Notes under the pieces: model-generated | Database searches by the model: none | What the model was told of the DNA's origin: nothing | What the model saw: the letters and a program-made list of their open reading frames with translations, nothing else | DNA from: an uncultured Ectothiorhodospiraceae bacterium | Lineage (GTDB): Bacteria; Pseudomonadota; Gammaproteobacteria; Nevskiales; Oceanococcaceae | Assembly: GCA_937141935.1 (NCBI GenBank) | Contig: CAKZQS010000028.1 | Span: 1 to 42,562, forward strand | Length of the DNA stretch: 42,562 nucleotides | Direction of reading: 5' to 3' | Shown here: one piece after another, positions 32,054-40,431 of the stretch | How the letters are laid out: each line of letters starts with the position of its first letter | How positions within the stretch are numbered: the first letter of the stretch is position 1 | Translations under genes and position numbers: made by a program

Positions 32054-34509
32054 GCGGTTTGCACCAGCTGGCTGCTCTGCGCCCTTGGCGGCGGCACGAA
32101 GCGGGCCAGCACGCCATCGGCCAGGCCCCGCAGCCATTCGCTTTGCGCGGCCAGCTTGCGGTCGAGCTGCACCGCGGCATCGGCCGGGTCCAGCAGGTCC
32201 GGCAGCGCGGTGGCGCCCAGCTCGACCAGTTGCTCGGTGATCTGCGCCTCCAGCCGGCGGCCCTCCCGCGCCGCCGGCGGCAGCGAGCGCAACGCGCTTT
32301 CCATGCGCATCAGCTGGTAGCGCACGGCCGACGGCGCCTCGGCGGACAGCCAGGTGGCATGCAGCAGCGCCGCCTGGGTGCCGTGCTCGGCCTCCTCCAG
32401 GCGGTCCGGCGTGGCGTGCAACCACTCGAGCAGCAGCCCGGCCGTATCGACGGCCAGGCCCGGCTCCAGCGCCAGCGAGCGCAGCAGGCGCAGGTTGCCC
32501 AGCGCGCTTTCGAGCTGCAGCCCCAGCAACAGCAGCTGCCGCGCCCCGCTCTCCGGCAGGCTGCGCAGCAGCAGGCCGTGAATGGCGGCGAGCTGCAGCG
32601 CCTGCTGGCCGCAGGCGGCCGCGGCCTGGTCGAGGTCGGGCGCGTCGGCGGCGTTGACGCCCAGGCTATCCAGCAGGCGGCAGACCTCGGCGCCGAACAG
32701 GTGGCGCACCGACTGCGTGCTCTGGCGCAGGGCGCGCAGCACGCCGGCCAGGGCGTTGGCATCGTCGCCGCAGCACAGCGCCAGCAGCTCGGGCACCGGC
32801 GCCTGCAAGCTCGCGGCGCCCACCGGGCCGACAAAGCCGGGGTAGCGCGTGCTTTGCCAGGTCAGGGCCTCGCACAGCCGCCGGCTGAGGCGGTCCGGCG
32901 CGGCATCGCCGCGCTCGTGCAGCCGGCTGGCCACCGACTGCAGCATGCGCGCCAGCAGCTCGGCGCGGACCAGGTAGCGCCCCGTCCACAACAGGCTGTC
33001 GGCGGAGTGCGGCTCGTGCAGCACGCGCGCCTGGGCCGGCGGCAGCAGCAGCGGCAGCAGCGGCGCCTCGCGCACCGGCTCGGAGGACAGCACCCAGATG
33101 TCCTTGCACAGGCCACCGGCCTGGCCGGAGATGCGCCGGTTCTGCTCGCTGTGGCCGGCCCGTGCCAGCCCGCCGCTCATCACCCGGTAGCTGTCGCCCT
33201 CGGCGCAGGCGAAGGTGCGCAGTTCGACGCTGCGCGCCTCGACGCCCTGCCGGGTCAGCACGGGCGCCCCGCCCTGCACCGGCCGCGGGTGCGCGGCAAA
33301 GCACTGCGGGCGCTCGCGCAGCTCGGCCCACAGCGCGTCGCGGGCCTCCGGCTCCAGCATGTCCAGCGCAATCAGCCGTGGCGCGCGCACCTCGCGCAAA
33401 TCGCGCAGCAGCAGCTCGTCCACGTGGGCCAGCACATAGTCGCGATCCTCGGGCTCGCCGCACCACCAGGTCGGCGCGCTGCGCAGCTTGAGATCCTCGC
33501 CGAGCAGCGCGCGGCAGATCTGCGGCAGGTAGCGCATCAGCGCCGGGTTCTCGAGCACGCCACTGCCGAGCGTATTGGCCACCGCCAGGCTGCGGTTGCG
33601 CACGCATTGCAGCAGCCCCGGGGTGCCCAGCACGGACTGCCGGTTCAGCTCCAGCGGGTCGGCATAGCCATCGTCCATGCGCCGCAGCAGCGCGCGAATC
33701 GGCTGCCGGCCCTGCGCGACCCGCATCCAGCAGCGGCCATCCTCGACGAAAAGGTCGGCCCCCTCGACCAGCGGCACGCCCATGCCGCGGGCCAGGTAGG
33801 CCTGCTCGGAATAGGTTTCGTTGGCCCGGCCCGGGGTCAGCACCGCGACGGTGTCGACCTCCCCGCCCGCCAGATGCGTCAGGCTGCGCCGCAGCGCGCG
33901 CAGAAAAGGCAGCACCGGGTGGACATTGGCCTCGCGGAACACGCTGGGCAGCACCCGCGAGCTGATCATGCGCGCCTCGAGCGCATAGCCGATGCCCGAG
34001 GGCGCCTGGGTGCGATCGGCCGTCACCCAGAACTGACCATCCGGCCCGCGGCCCAGGTCGGCGGCGTAGACGGCCAGGCCGGCGTCGAGGCCCTGCAGCG
34101 AACCCCAGCAGGGCAGCAAAAAGCCGGGGTGGGCAAAGACCAGCCCCGCGGGCAGCAGGCCACGCTGGATCAGCGTCTGCGCGCCGTAGATGTCGGCCAG
34201 CAGCAGGCGCAGCAGCTCGGCACGCTGGGCGATGCCCACCTCCACCTCGCGCCATTCGCGGCTGCTGATGATGACCGGCAGCAGATCCATGGCCCAGGGG
34301 CTGGGGCCGCGCTCGCCGCGCTGGTAGATGTTGTAGGTGACGCCATGCTCGCGCAGCAGCCGGCGCTGCTCGATGCGCCGCTCGAACAGCGTGCGCGAAT
34401 CAAAGCCCTCCAGCGCCGCCGTCAGGTCGCGCCAGCGCGGCCGCACCCGGCCCTGGCCGTCGAGCAATTCGTCATAACGCCGCGGCAGCGGCTGGTAGCC
34501 TGCGAACAC
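32050..34509 (-). CDS. Circularly permuted ATP-grasp fused to alpha-E domain
   Basis: An 819-aa fusion. The N-terminal 480 or so residues are a circularly permuted type 2 ATP-grasp (DUF404/407), and the C-terminal part, from about residue 500, is an alpha-E (DUF403) helical domain (SADSLLWTGRYLVRAELLARM). Compared with the separate ATP-grasp at 35474-36964, key residues are changed: LEDNLRVPSG becomes TADRTQAPSG (163-172), and KPANESGGYG becomes RDLREVRAPR (369-378). I therefore expect weak or no ligase activity. The GTG at 34509 lies 11 nt after the alpha-E stop and gives a family-like N-terminus; the longer frame would overlap that gene. Confidence 0.85.
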   Translation of the reverse strand: MFAGYQPLPRRYDELLDGQGRVRPRWRDLTAALEGFDSRTLFERRIEQRRLLREHGVTYNIYQRGERGPSPWAMDLLPVIISSREWREVEVGIAQRAELLRLLLADIYGAQTLIQRGLLPAGLVFAHPGFLLPCWGSLQGLDAGLAVYAADLGRGPDGQFWVTADRTQAPSGIGYALEARMISSRVLPSVFREANVHPVLPFLRALRRSLTHLAGGEVDTVAVLTPGRANETYSEQAYLARGMGVPLVEGADLFVEDGRCWMRVAQGRQPIRALLRRMDDGYADPLELNRQSVLGTPGLLQCVRNRSLAVANTLGSGVLENPALMRYLPQICRALLGEDLKLRSAPTWWCGEPEDRDYVLAHVDELLLRDLREVRAPRLIALDMLEPEARDALWAELRERPQCFAAHPRPVQGGAPVLTRQGVEARSVELRTFACAEGDSYRVMSGGLARAGHSEQNRRISGQAGGLCKDIWVLSSEPVREAPLLPLLLPPAQARVLHEPHSADSLLWTGRYLVRAELLARMLQSVASRLHERGDAAPDRLSRRLCEALTWQSTRYPGFVGPVGAASLQAPVPELLALCCGDDANALAGVLRALRQSTQSVRHLFGAEVCRLLDSLGVNAADAPDLDQAAAACGQQALQLAAIHGLLLRSLPESGARQLLLLGLQLESALGNLRLLRSLALEPGLAVDTAGLLLEWLHATPDRLEEAEHGTQAALLHATWLSAEAPSAVRYQLMRMESALRSLPPAAREGRRLEAQITEQLVELGATALPDLLDPADAAVQLDRKLAAQSEWLRGLADGVLARFVPPPRAQSSQLVQTA

Positions 34510-34520
34510 GGGGCTGGGAC

Positions 34521-35477
34521 TCAGGCGGGCTCGGTCAGCGGCAGGAAATAGGTGCGCTCGATGACGCCGTGCACCCCATTCAGCGCGCGCTGCAATTCGT
34601 CGATCGCGGCGCGCAGCGCCTCGGCATCGCTGGACAGCACCGCGCCGCGCAGGCCGGCGACCTGCCCGCCCAGGGCGCTGACCGTGGCCACGGCCTGCTC
34701 GCTGCGCGGCAGCGTCGACAGCCCGCTGCGCAGCTTGGTCAGGCAGTAGGACACCGAGCGCGGGAAGTCCTCCTGCAGCAGCAGAAAATCGATGACGCTG
34801 CGCGCGCGCACGGCGCCGTGGCTCTGCCGCCGGTACATCTGATAGGCCGACAGCGAGCGCAGCACGGCCATCCATTGCAGCGCATCGAAGGCCGGCGGCA
34901 GCTCGGCGCCGGCGGGCAGCAGGTCATCCAGCCGCACGTCCATGATCCGCGTGGTCATGTCGGCGCGTTCGAGCATGCGGCCGGTGCGAATGAACTGATA
35001 GCCCAGGCCGTGGGTCATGGTGCCGCCGATGTAGCCGCGCACCAGCTGGCAGCGGTCGACGACGCCGCGCAGCACCTCGTAGCGCTCGGCGGTGCGCCGG
35101 ATCGCCGTGTCGCTGCGGTCGTGCACGAAGCCATAGAGCAGGTTCATCGATTCGCTGACCTCGCGCGGCACGCGGTCGCGGGTGCTGCGCAGGTTCTCGC
35201 GGGCAAAGCGCAGCGAGCTGACGATGGAGCCCGGGTTCTCGCGGTCCTCGATCAAGAAACGCATCACGCCCAGCTCGGTCGGCTTGTGGGCGGCCTTGTG
35301 GAAGGCGGCATCGGAGCCGGTGGTTTCGACCAGCGAATACCACTCCAGCCGCGAGCTGCGCGGCAGGTCCAGCGCCAGGTTGGCATAGGCGATGATCAAA
35401 CGGGCCGTGTTCTCGGCCCGCTCGACATAGCGGCCAAACCAATAGAAGTGGTTGGCCACGCGCGACAGCAGGCTCAT
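34521..35477 (-). CDS. Alpha-E (DUF403) domain protein
   Basis: A 318-aa all-helical protein. The N-terminal motif LLSRVANHFYWFGRYVERAENTAR is split over residues 3-26 and is the hallmark of the family; a second GRMLERADMTTR motif lies mid-protein. The family is predicted to work with circularly permuted ATP-grasp and transglutaminase proteins. It overlaps the ATP-grasp gene by 4 nt upstream and precedes the fusion gene by 11 nt, so the operon encodes alpha-E twice, once free and once fused. Biochemical role unknown. Confidence 0.9.
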   Translation of the reverse strand: MSLLSRVANHFYWFGRYVERAENTARLIIAYANLALDLPRSSRLEWYSLVETTGSDAAFHKAAHKPTELGVMRFLIEDRENPGSIVSSLRFARENLRSTRDRVPREVSESMNLLYGFVHDRSDTAIRRTAERYEVLRGVVDRCQLVRGYIGGTMTHGLGYQFIRTGRMLERADMTTRIMDVRLDDLLPAGAELPPAFDALQWMAVLRSLSAYQMYRRQSHGAVRARSVIDFLLLQEDFPRSVSYCLTKLRSGLSTLPRSEQAVATVSALGGQVAGLRGAVLSSDAEALRAAIDELQRALNGVHGVIERTYFLPLTEPA

Positions 35478-36964
35478 GGGTGCTCTCCCCCGCCGGCGCC
35501 GCTGGCGTCGACGATCCAGGTGTCCTTGCTGCCGCCGCCCTGCGAGGAGTTCACGACCAGCGAACCCTCACGCAGCGCCACGCGGGTCAGCCCGCCGGTG
35601 GTGACGTACTGGGTGTCGGCGCTCAGGATGAAGGGCCGCAGGTCCACATGCCGCGGTTCGAGCTTGCAGTCGCTGGCGCTGCGGCTGACCAGCGTGGGCG
35701 TGGTGGACAGGTTCAGGCAGGGCTGCGCGATCCAGTTGCGCGGGTCCTGGCGGATGCTGGCCGCGGTGGCCTTGCGCGCCGACTCCGAGGCGTGCGGGCC
35801 GATCAACAGCCCATAGCCGCCGGACTCGTTGGCCGGCTTGACCACCACCTCGTCCAGGTGACTCAGCACGTAGTCGCACTGCTCCGGGTCCGCGCACTGC
35901 CAGGTGGGCACGTTGGGGATGATGGGCTCCTCATCCAGGTAATAGCGCAGGATTTCCGGCACGAAGGCGTAGACCACCTTGTCGTCGGCCACGCCGGAGC
36001 CGGGCGCGTTGGCCAGCGCCACCTTGCCCGCGCGCCAGGCCCGCATCAGGCCGGGCACGCCCAGCGTCGAGTCGGGGCGGAAGGCCTCGGGGTCCAGGAA
36101 CAGATCGTCGATGCGGCGGTAGATCACGTCGACGCGCTGGCGGCCGTGCACCGTGTTCATGTAGACGAAGTCCTGCTCGTCGACATAGAGGTCGGCGCCC
36201 TCGACCAGCTCCACGCCCATCTGCTGGGCCAGGTAGCTGTGCTCGAAATAGGCCGAGTTGTAGATGCCCGGCGTCAGCACGACGATGTTGGGCTCGCTCA
36301 AGCCGCTGGGGCTCAGCGCCGCCAGGGTTTCGTAGAGCTGGGTGGGGTATTCGTCCACCGGCTGGATGTCCTGGTGCTCGAAGAGCTCGGGGAAGGTGCG
36401 CTTCATCACCGCGCGGTTTTCCAGCATGTAGGACACGCCGGAGGGCACCCGCAGGTTGTCCTCCAGCACGTACATCGTGCCGTCCTCCCCGCGCACCAGA
36501 TCGGAGCCGCAGATGTGCGCCCAGACCCCGTAGGGCGGCTGCATGCCCACGCATTCGGGGCGGAAGTTCACCGACTTCTCCAGCACCCAGGCGGGAAACA
36601 CGCCGTCCTTCAGGATCTGCTGCTCGCCGTAGATGTCGTCGATGAAGTGGTTCAGCGCGCGCACGCGCTGCTTCAGGCCCTGCTCGATGCGCCGCCACTC
36701 GGCCAGCTCGATGATGCGCGGCACGATATCGAAGGGCCACATGCGGTCGATGGCCCCGGCCTCGCTGTACACGGTGAAGGTGATGCCCATCGTGCGGATG
36801 GCGACATCGGCGGCATCCCGGCGGGCCGCCAGGTCGGCCGGAGACATCTTCAGCAGAAAATCGAGGATGGCGCGGGCCACGGGGTCGCCCTGCCGGGCAG
36901 GGCTGGCCAGGTCGTCGAAGTAACCCGGCTTGATCAGGGCGGCGTAAGGGGAACGCGGCGGCAT
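35474..36964 (-). CDS. Circularly permuted type 2 ATP-grasp ligase
   Basis: A 496-aa protein with apparently complete catalytic elements: VWAHICGSDLVRGEDG (148-162), LEDNLRVPSG (167-176, metal ligands), and VVKPANESGGYG (374-385, ATP-binding Lys376 and Gly loop). ATP-grasp enzymes of this class (DUF404/407) are predicted carboxylate-amine ligases. The ATG overlaps the transglutaminase-DUF2126 stop by 1 nt, and the stop overlaps alpha-E by 4 nt. It is the likely active ligase of the operon, joining amino acids or tagging a protein; product unknown. Confidence 0.9.
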   Translation of the reverse strand: MPPRSPYAALIKPGYFDDLASPARQGDPVARAILDFLLKMSPADLAARRDAADVAIRTMGITFTVYSEAGAIDRMWPFDIVPRIIELAEWRRIEQGLKQRVRALNHFIDDIYGEQQILKDGVFPAWVLEKSVNFRPECVGMQPPYGVWAHICGSDLVRGEDGTMYVLEDNLRVPSGVSYMLENRAVMKRTFPELFEHQDIQPVDEYPTQLYETLAALSPSGLSEPNIVVLTPGIYNSAYFEHSYLAQQMGVELVEGADLYVDEQDFVYMNTVHGRQRVDVIYRRIDDLFLDPEAFRPDSTLGVPGLMRAWRAGKVALANAPGSGVADDKVVYAFVPEILRYYLDEEPIIPNVPTWQCADPEQCDYVLSHLDEVVVKPANESGGYGLLIGPHASESARKATAASIRQDPRNWIAQPCLNLSTTPTLVSRSASDCKLEPRHVDLRPFILSADTQYVTTGGLTRVALREGSLVVNSSQGGGSKDTWIVDASGAGGGEHP

Positions 36965-39900
36965 CAGGAACTCCGGCGGGCAGGCGGCTGGCGCAGATCC
37001 AGCGTTGCACGATAGCGCGTGGAATGCTCGGCCGGGGGCGGCGCCGTGGTCGGCATGCGCTGGCCAAAGCTGAAGAAGCGGGAAAGCCGGCGGCTTTCGG
37101 CGGCGTTGGCGTTGACCGGCGGGTCCTCATAGCTGCGGCCGCCCGGGTGGTGCACGTGGTAGCCGCAACCGCCCACGCCGCGCCCGGCCCAGCGGTCGTA
37201 GAACTCGAAGTTCAGCGGCCCGTGCGCGGGGATGGTGGGGTGCAGCGCCGACCAGGGCTGCCAGGCGCGAAAGCGCACGCCGGCCACATGGCTGCCGCCG
37301 CCCACATCCTCCAGCGGCACGCGGCGGCCGTTGCACAGCAGCAGGTAGCGCTCGGGCTGGAAGTCGCGCAGCTCGACCTGCAGGCGCTCGACCGAGGAGT
37401 CGACATAGCGCGCCGTGCCGCCGCCGCCGGGCTCCTCGCCCATCGTCGGCCAGGGCTCCAGCGCGGTGCGCAGGCGCAGCTCCTGGCCGGCCACCTGGAC
37501 GCGGCCGATTTCCGGGCAACGGAACTCGGCATGCGGCGCGAACCACTCGGGCGCGAAAGCAAAGCCGCCCTCGCGCAGCGCGGCCAGCAACTCGGCCAGG
37601 TTCTGCTCCAGGTGCCAGGGCAGCAGCATCTGGTCGTGCAGCCGGTCGCCAAAGCGACGCAGCGGCCGGGTGTAGGGCTGCTGCCAGAACCAGGCCAGCA
37701 GCGCGCGCACCAGCAGCTGCTGCACCAGGCCCATCTGCGGGTGCGGCGGCATCTCGAAGGCGCGCAGCTCCACCAGGCCCAGCCGGCCGGTGGCCGAGTC
37801 GGGCGAATAGAGCTTGTCGATGCAGATCTCGGCGCGGTGGGTGTTGCCGGCCAGGTCCGTCAGCAGGTTGCGAAAGATGCGATCCACCAGCCAGGGCGGC
37901 GTGGCGGTATCGGCCGGCGGCACCTGCGCCAGCGCCAGCTCCATCTCGTATAGCCCGTCATCGCGCGCCTCGTCGATGCGCGGCGACTGGCTGGTGGGGC
38001 CGATAAACAGCCCGGCAAAGAGGTAGGACAGCGCCGGGTGGTTCTGCCAGCAGCGCACCATCGAGCCCAGCAGGTCGGGCCGCCGCAGCAGCGGGCTGTC
38101 GGCCGGCGTCGGCCCACCGACCACCACGTGATTGCCGCCGCCGGTGCCGTTGTGCTTGCCGTCGACCAGAAACTTCTCGGTCCCCAGGCGGCATTGCCGC
38201 GCGTCGGCGTAGAGCCCGTCCATGATCGCGCACAGCTCGGGCCAGTCGCGGGCCGGCGGGATGTTGACCTCGATCACGCCGGGGTCCGGCGTGAGCTTCA
38301 GCGTGCGCAGCCGCGCATCCGGCGGGGCCGGGTAGCCCTCGATGCGCACCGGCAGGTCCAGCGCCGCGGCGGCATCCTCGACCGCGGCCACCAGCTCCAG
38401 ATAATCCTCGGCGTTTTCGGTCGGCGGCAGAAATACGCCGAGCAGCCCGGCCCGGGGCTCGACCGCCAGCGCCGAGCGCACGCCCTCGGCCAGCCCGCCG
38501 GGCCGCGGCTCGGCCTGTGGGCCGCCGCCGCGGGCCTCGGCCTGTGGCTGCTGCGCGCTGAGCCAGGGCTGCTGGGCGACAAAGCGCGGCGGCAGCGGGT
38601 CGCGGCGATCGAAGGGGTCCTGCATCAGCACCGGGCTGCGCGCGGCCGCGCCGCCGGGCAGGCTGTCCAGCGGCATGCGCAGGCCCACCGGCGAATCGCC
38701 CGGAATCAGGAACAAGCGGCCGCGGCGAAAGCGCCAGACTTCGCTGATCCAGCTCGGCCCGGCGCGCGACTGCCAACGCTGCACCGGCAGCACGAACCCG
38801 CGCGGCTCGTCCAGGGGCCGGCTGAAGGCGCGCTGCAGCTGCGCGCGCCGCTCCGGGTCGTCGAAGCCGCCCTCCTCCACGCTGCGGTCTTCGGGCAGCG
38901 CGGCTTCCTCGGCCAAGAAGTGCCAGGGGTCCTCAAAGGCCGGCTGCACGCAGCCCTCGGGCAGCCCCAGGCGTTCGCGAATGCCTTGCACCAGTTTCTC
39001 AGCCGCAGCCACCGGCAGGCGCTCGCCGGCCTCGGTCAATGCCCAGGGGCGCTGCGCCTGGCGCAGCGGCGCGCCGTCGTCACGCCACATCAGCGTGTAG
39101 GCCCAGCGCGGCAGCGACTCGCCCGGGTACCACTTGCCCTGGCCGTAGCTGATCAGGCCCTGCGGGGCGAAGCGCTGCTGCAGCCGCTGGGCCAGTTCGG
39201 CGGCCAGGCGCTGCTTGTTGGGCCCCACGGCCGCCGTGTTCCATTCCGCATCTTCCGGGTAGTCGATGGCGACGAAGGTGGGCTCCCCGCCCATCGTCAG
39301 CCGCATGTCGTTGCGGGCGATGGCGGCGTCGACCTCATCGCCCAGCGCATCAATCGCCTGCCACTGCTCCGGCGCATAGGGCTTGGTGACACGCGGCGTT
39401 TCGCGCACCCGCTCGACGCGCATCAGGTGGTGAAAATCGACCTCGCAGGCCTCCAGGCTGCCGCTGATCGGCGCCGCGCTGACCGGCTCGGGGGTCGCCG
39501 CCAGCGGGATGTGACCCTCGCCGGCGAAGAGCCCCGAGGTCGGGTCCAGCCCGAGCCAGCCAGCGCCCGGCGCATAGACCTCGCACCAGGCGTGCAGGTC
39601 GGTGAAGTCCTCGGCCGTGCCGCTGGGGCCGTCCAGGGCCGCCTGATCCGCCTTGAGCTGAATCAGATAGCCGGAGACAAAGCGCGCGGCGTAACCCAGG
39701 TGGCGCAGTAGCTGTACCAGCAGCCAGCCGCTGTCGCGGCAGGAGCCGCTGGCCAGCTTCAGCGTCTCCTCTGGGCTCTGCACCCCCGGCTCCATGCGGA
39801 TGCGGTAGGCGATGCGCTGCTGCAGCGTCTGGTTCAGCGCCACCAGAAAATCAATCGTCGGCCCCTCGTGGCGGACCTCGTCGATCAGGGCCTGCAGGCG

Positions 39901-40275
39901 CGGACCCGCCCGGGAGGTCTTGCGGAAAGGCGCCAGCTCGGCCGCCATGTCCTCCGGGTAGCCGAAGGGCACCTGCTGACAGTCTTCGTCGAGGAAGAAG
40001 TCGAAGGGGTTGAAGACCTCCATGCGCGCGACCAGATCGACCTGCACGCGGAAGTGATCGATCTTCTCCGGGAATACCACCCGGGCCAGCCAGTTGCCCT
40101 GTGGGTCCTGCAGCCAGTTCAGAAAATGCGGCTGCGGCGACACCGCCAGGGCATAGGCCGTAATCGGCGTGCGCGCGTGCGGCGCCGGGCGCAGGCGAAT
40201 AACCTGCGGCGACACCGAAATCGGCCGCTCGTAGCGATATTCGGTGACGTGGGTCAGGCCGGCATGAATCGACAT
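36964..40275 (-). CDS. Transglutaminase-DUF2126 protein
   Basis: A 1103-aa first gene of the ATP-grasp operon. The N-terminal beta domain (LTHVTEYRYERPISVSPQ) leads to a transglutaminase-like core with Cys179 (ASGSCRDSGW), His228 (DLHAWCEVY) and Asp244 (GWLGLDPTSG). From about residue 310 to the end lies DUF2126, with MGGEPTFVAID and a segment containing HNGTGGGNHVVVGG, which has the look of a glutamine-synthetase/COOH-NH2 ligase-type fold as proposed for this family. It could both cut and form amide bonds. ATG 40275 has only a weak ribosome-binding site. Upstream gap 40276-40431 holds the previous gene's terminator. Confidence 0.9.
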   Translation of the reverse strand: MSIHAGLTHVTEYRYERPISVSPQVIRLRPAPHARTPITAYALAVSPQPHFLNWLQDPQGNWLARVVFPEKIDHFRVQVDLVARMEVFNPFDFFLDEDCQQVPFGYPEDMAAELAPFRKTSRAGPRLQALIDEVRHEGPTIDFLVALNQTLQQRIAYRIRMEPGVQSPEETLKLASGSCRDSGWLLVQLLRHLGYAARFVSGYLIQLKADQAALDGPSGTAEDFTDLHAWCEVYAPGAGWLGLDPTSGLFAGEGHIPLAATPEPVSAAPISGSLEACEVDFHHLMRVERVRETPRVTKPYAPEQWQAIDALGDEVDAAIARNDMRLTMGGEPTFVAIDYPEDAEWNTAAVGPNKQRLAAELAQRLQQRFAPQGLISYGQGKWYPGESLPRWAYTLMWRDDGAPLRQAQRPWALTEAGERLPVAAAEKLVQGIRERLGLPEGCVQPAFEDPWHFLAEEAALPEDRSVEEGGFDDPERRAQLQRAFSRPLDEPRGFVLPVQRWQSRAGPSWISEVWRFRRGRLFLIPGDSPVGLRMPLDSLPGGAAARSPVLMQDPFDRRDPLPPRFVAQQPWLSAQQPQAEARGGGPQAEPRPGGLAEGVRSALAVEPRAGLLGVFLPPTENAEDYLELVAAVEDAAAALDLPVRIEGYPAPPDARLRTLKLTPDPGVIEVNIPPARDWPELCAIMDGLYADARQCRLGTEKFLVDGKHNGTGGGNHVVVGGPTPADSPLLRRPDLLGSMVRCWQNHPALSYLFAGLFIGPTSQSPRIDEARDDGLYEMELALAQVPPADTATPPWLVDRIFRNLLTDLAGNTHRAEICIDKLYSPDSATGRLGLVELRAFEMPPHPQMGLVQQLLVRALLAWFWQQPYTRPLRRFGDRLHDQMLLPWHLEQNLAELLAALREGGFAFAPEWFAPHAEFRCPEIGRVQVAGQELRLRTALEPWPTMGEEPGGGGTARYVDSSVERLQVELRDFQPERYLLLCNGRRVPLEDVGGGSHVAGVRFRAWQPWSALHPTIPAHGPLNFEFYDRWAGRGVGGCGYHVHHPGGRSYEDPPVNANAAESRRLSRFFSFGQRMPTTAPPPAEHSTRYRATLDLRQPPARRSS

Positions 40276-40382
40276 CGCGGGCAGTCCAGTCCGGCCAGGC
40301 CGGGTGGGTCAAGGGAGGGACAAAACGCTAGCACGGCGCCGCGCTGCGCGGCCCCGTGCATGACTAGCAATCCGCGCGCCAG

Positions 40383-40414
40383 AAAAAAAAAGCCGGCCCT
40401 GGGGCCGGCTTTTT
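40383..40414 (-). terminator. Bidirectional-type Rho-independent terminator
   Basis: An 8-bp GC hairpin (GCCGGCCC/GGGCCGGC, 40392-40409) flanked by nine A residues on the left and five T residues on the right. It ends the cytochrome gene transcript 17 nt after its stop and insulates the ATP-grasp operon, which reads in the same direction. Confidence 0.9.
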
Positions 40415-40431
40415 CAGCGTACTCGCGGGCT

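Noticed and set aside
35474-36964. Cyanophycin synthetase or glutathione synthase
   Set aside because: The circularly permuted ATP-grasp order and the alpha-E/transglutaminase neighbours do not match those enzymes.
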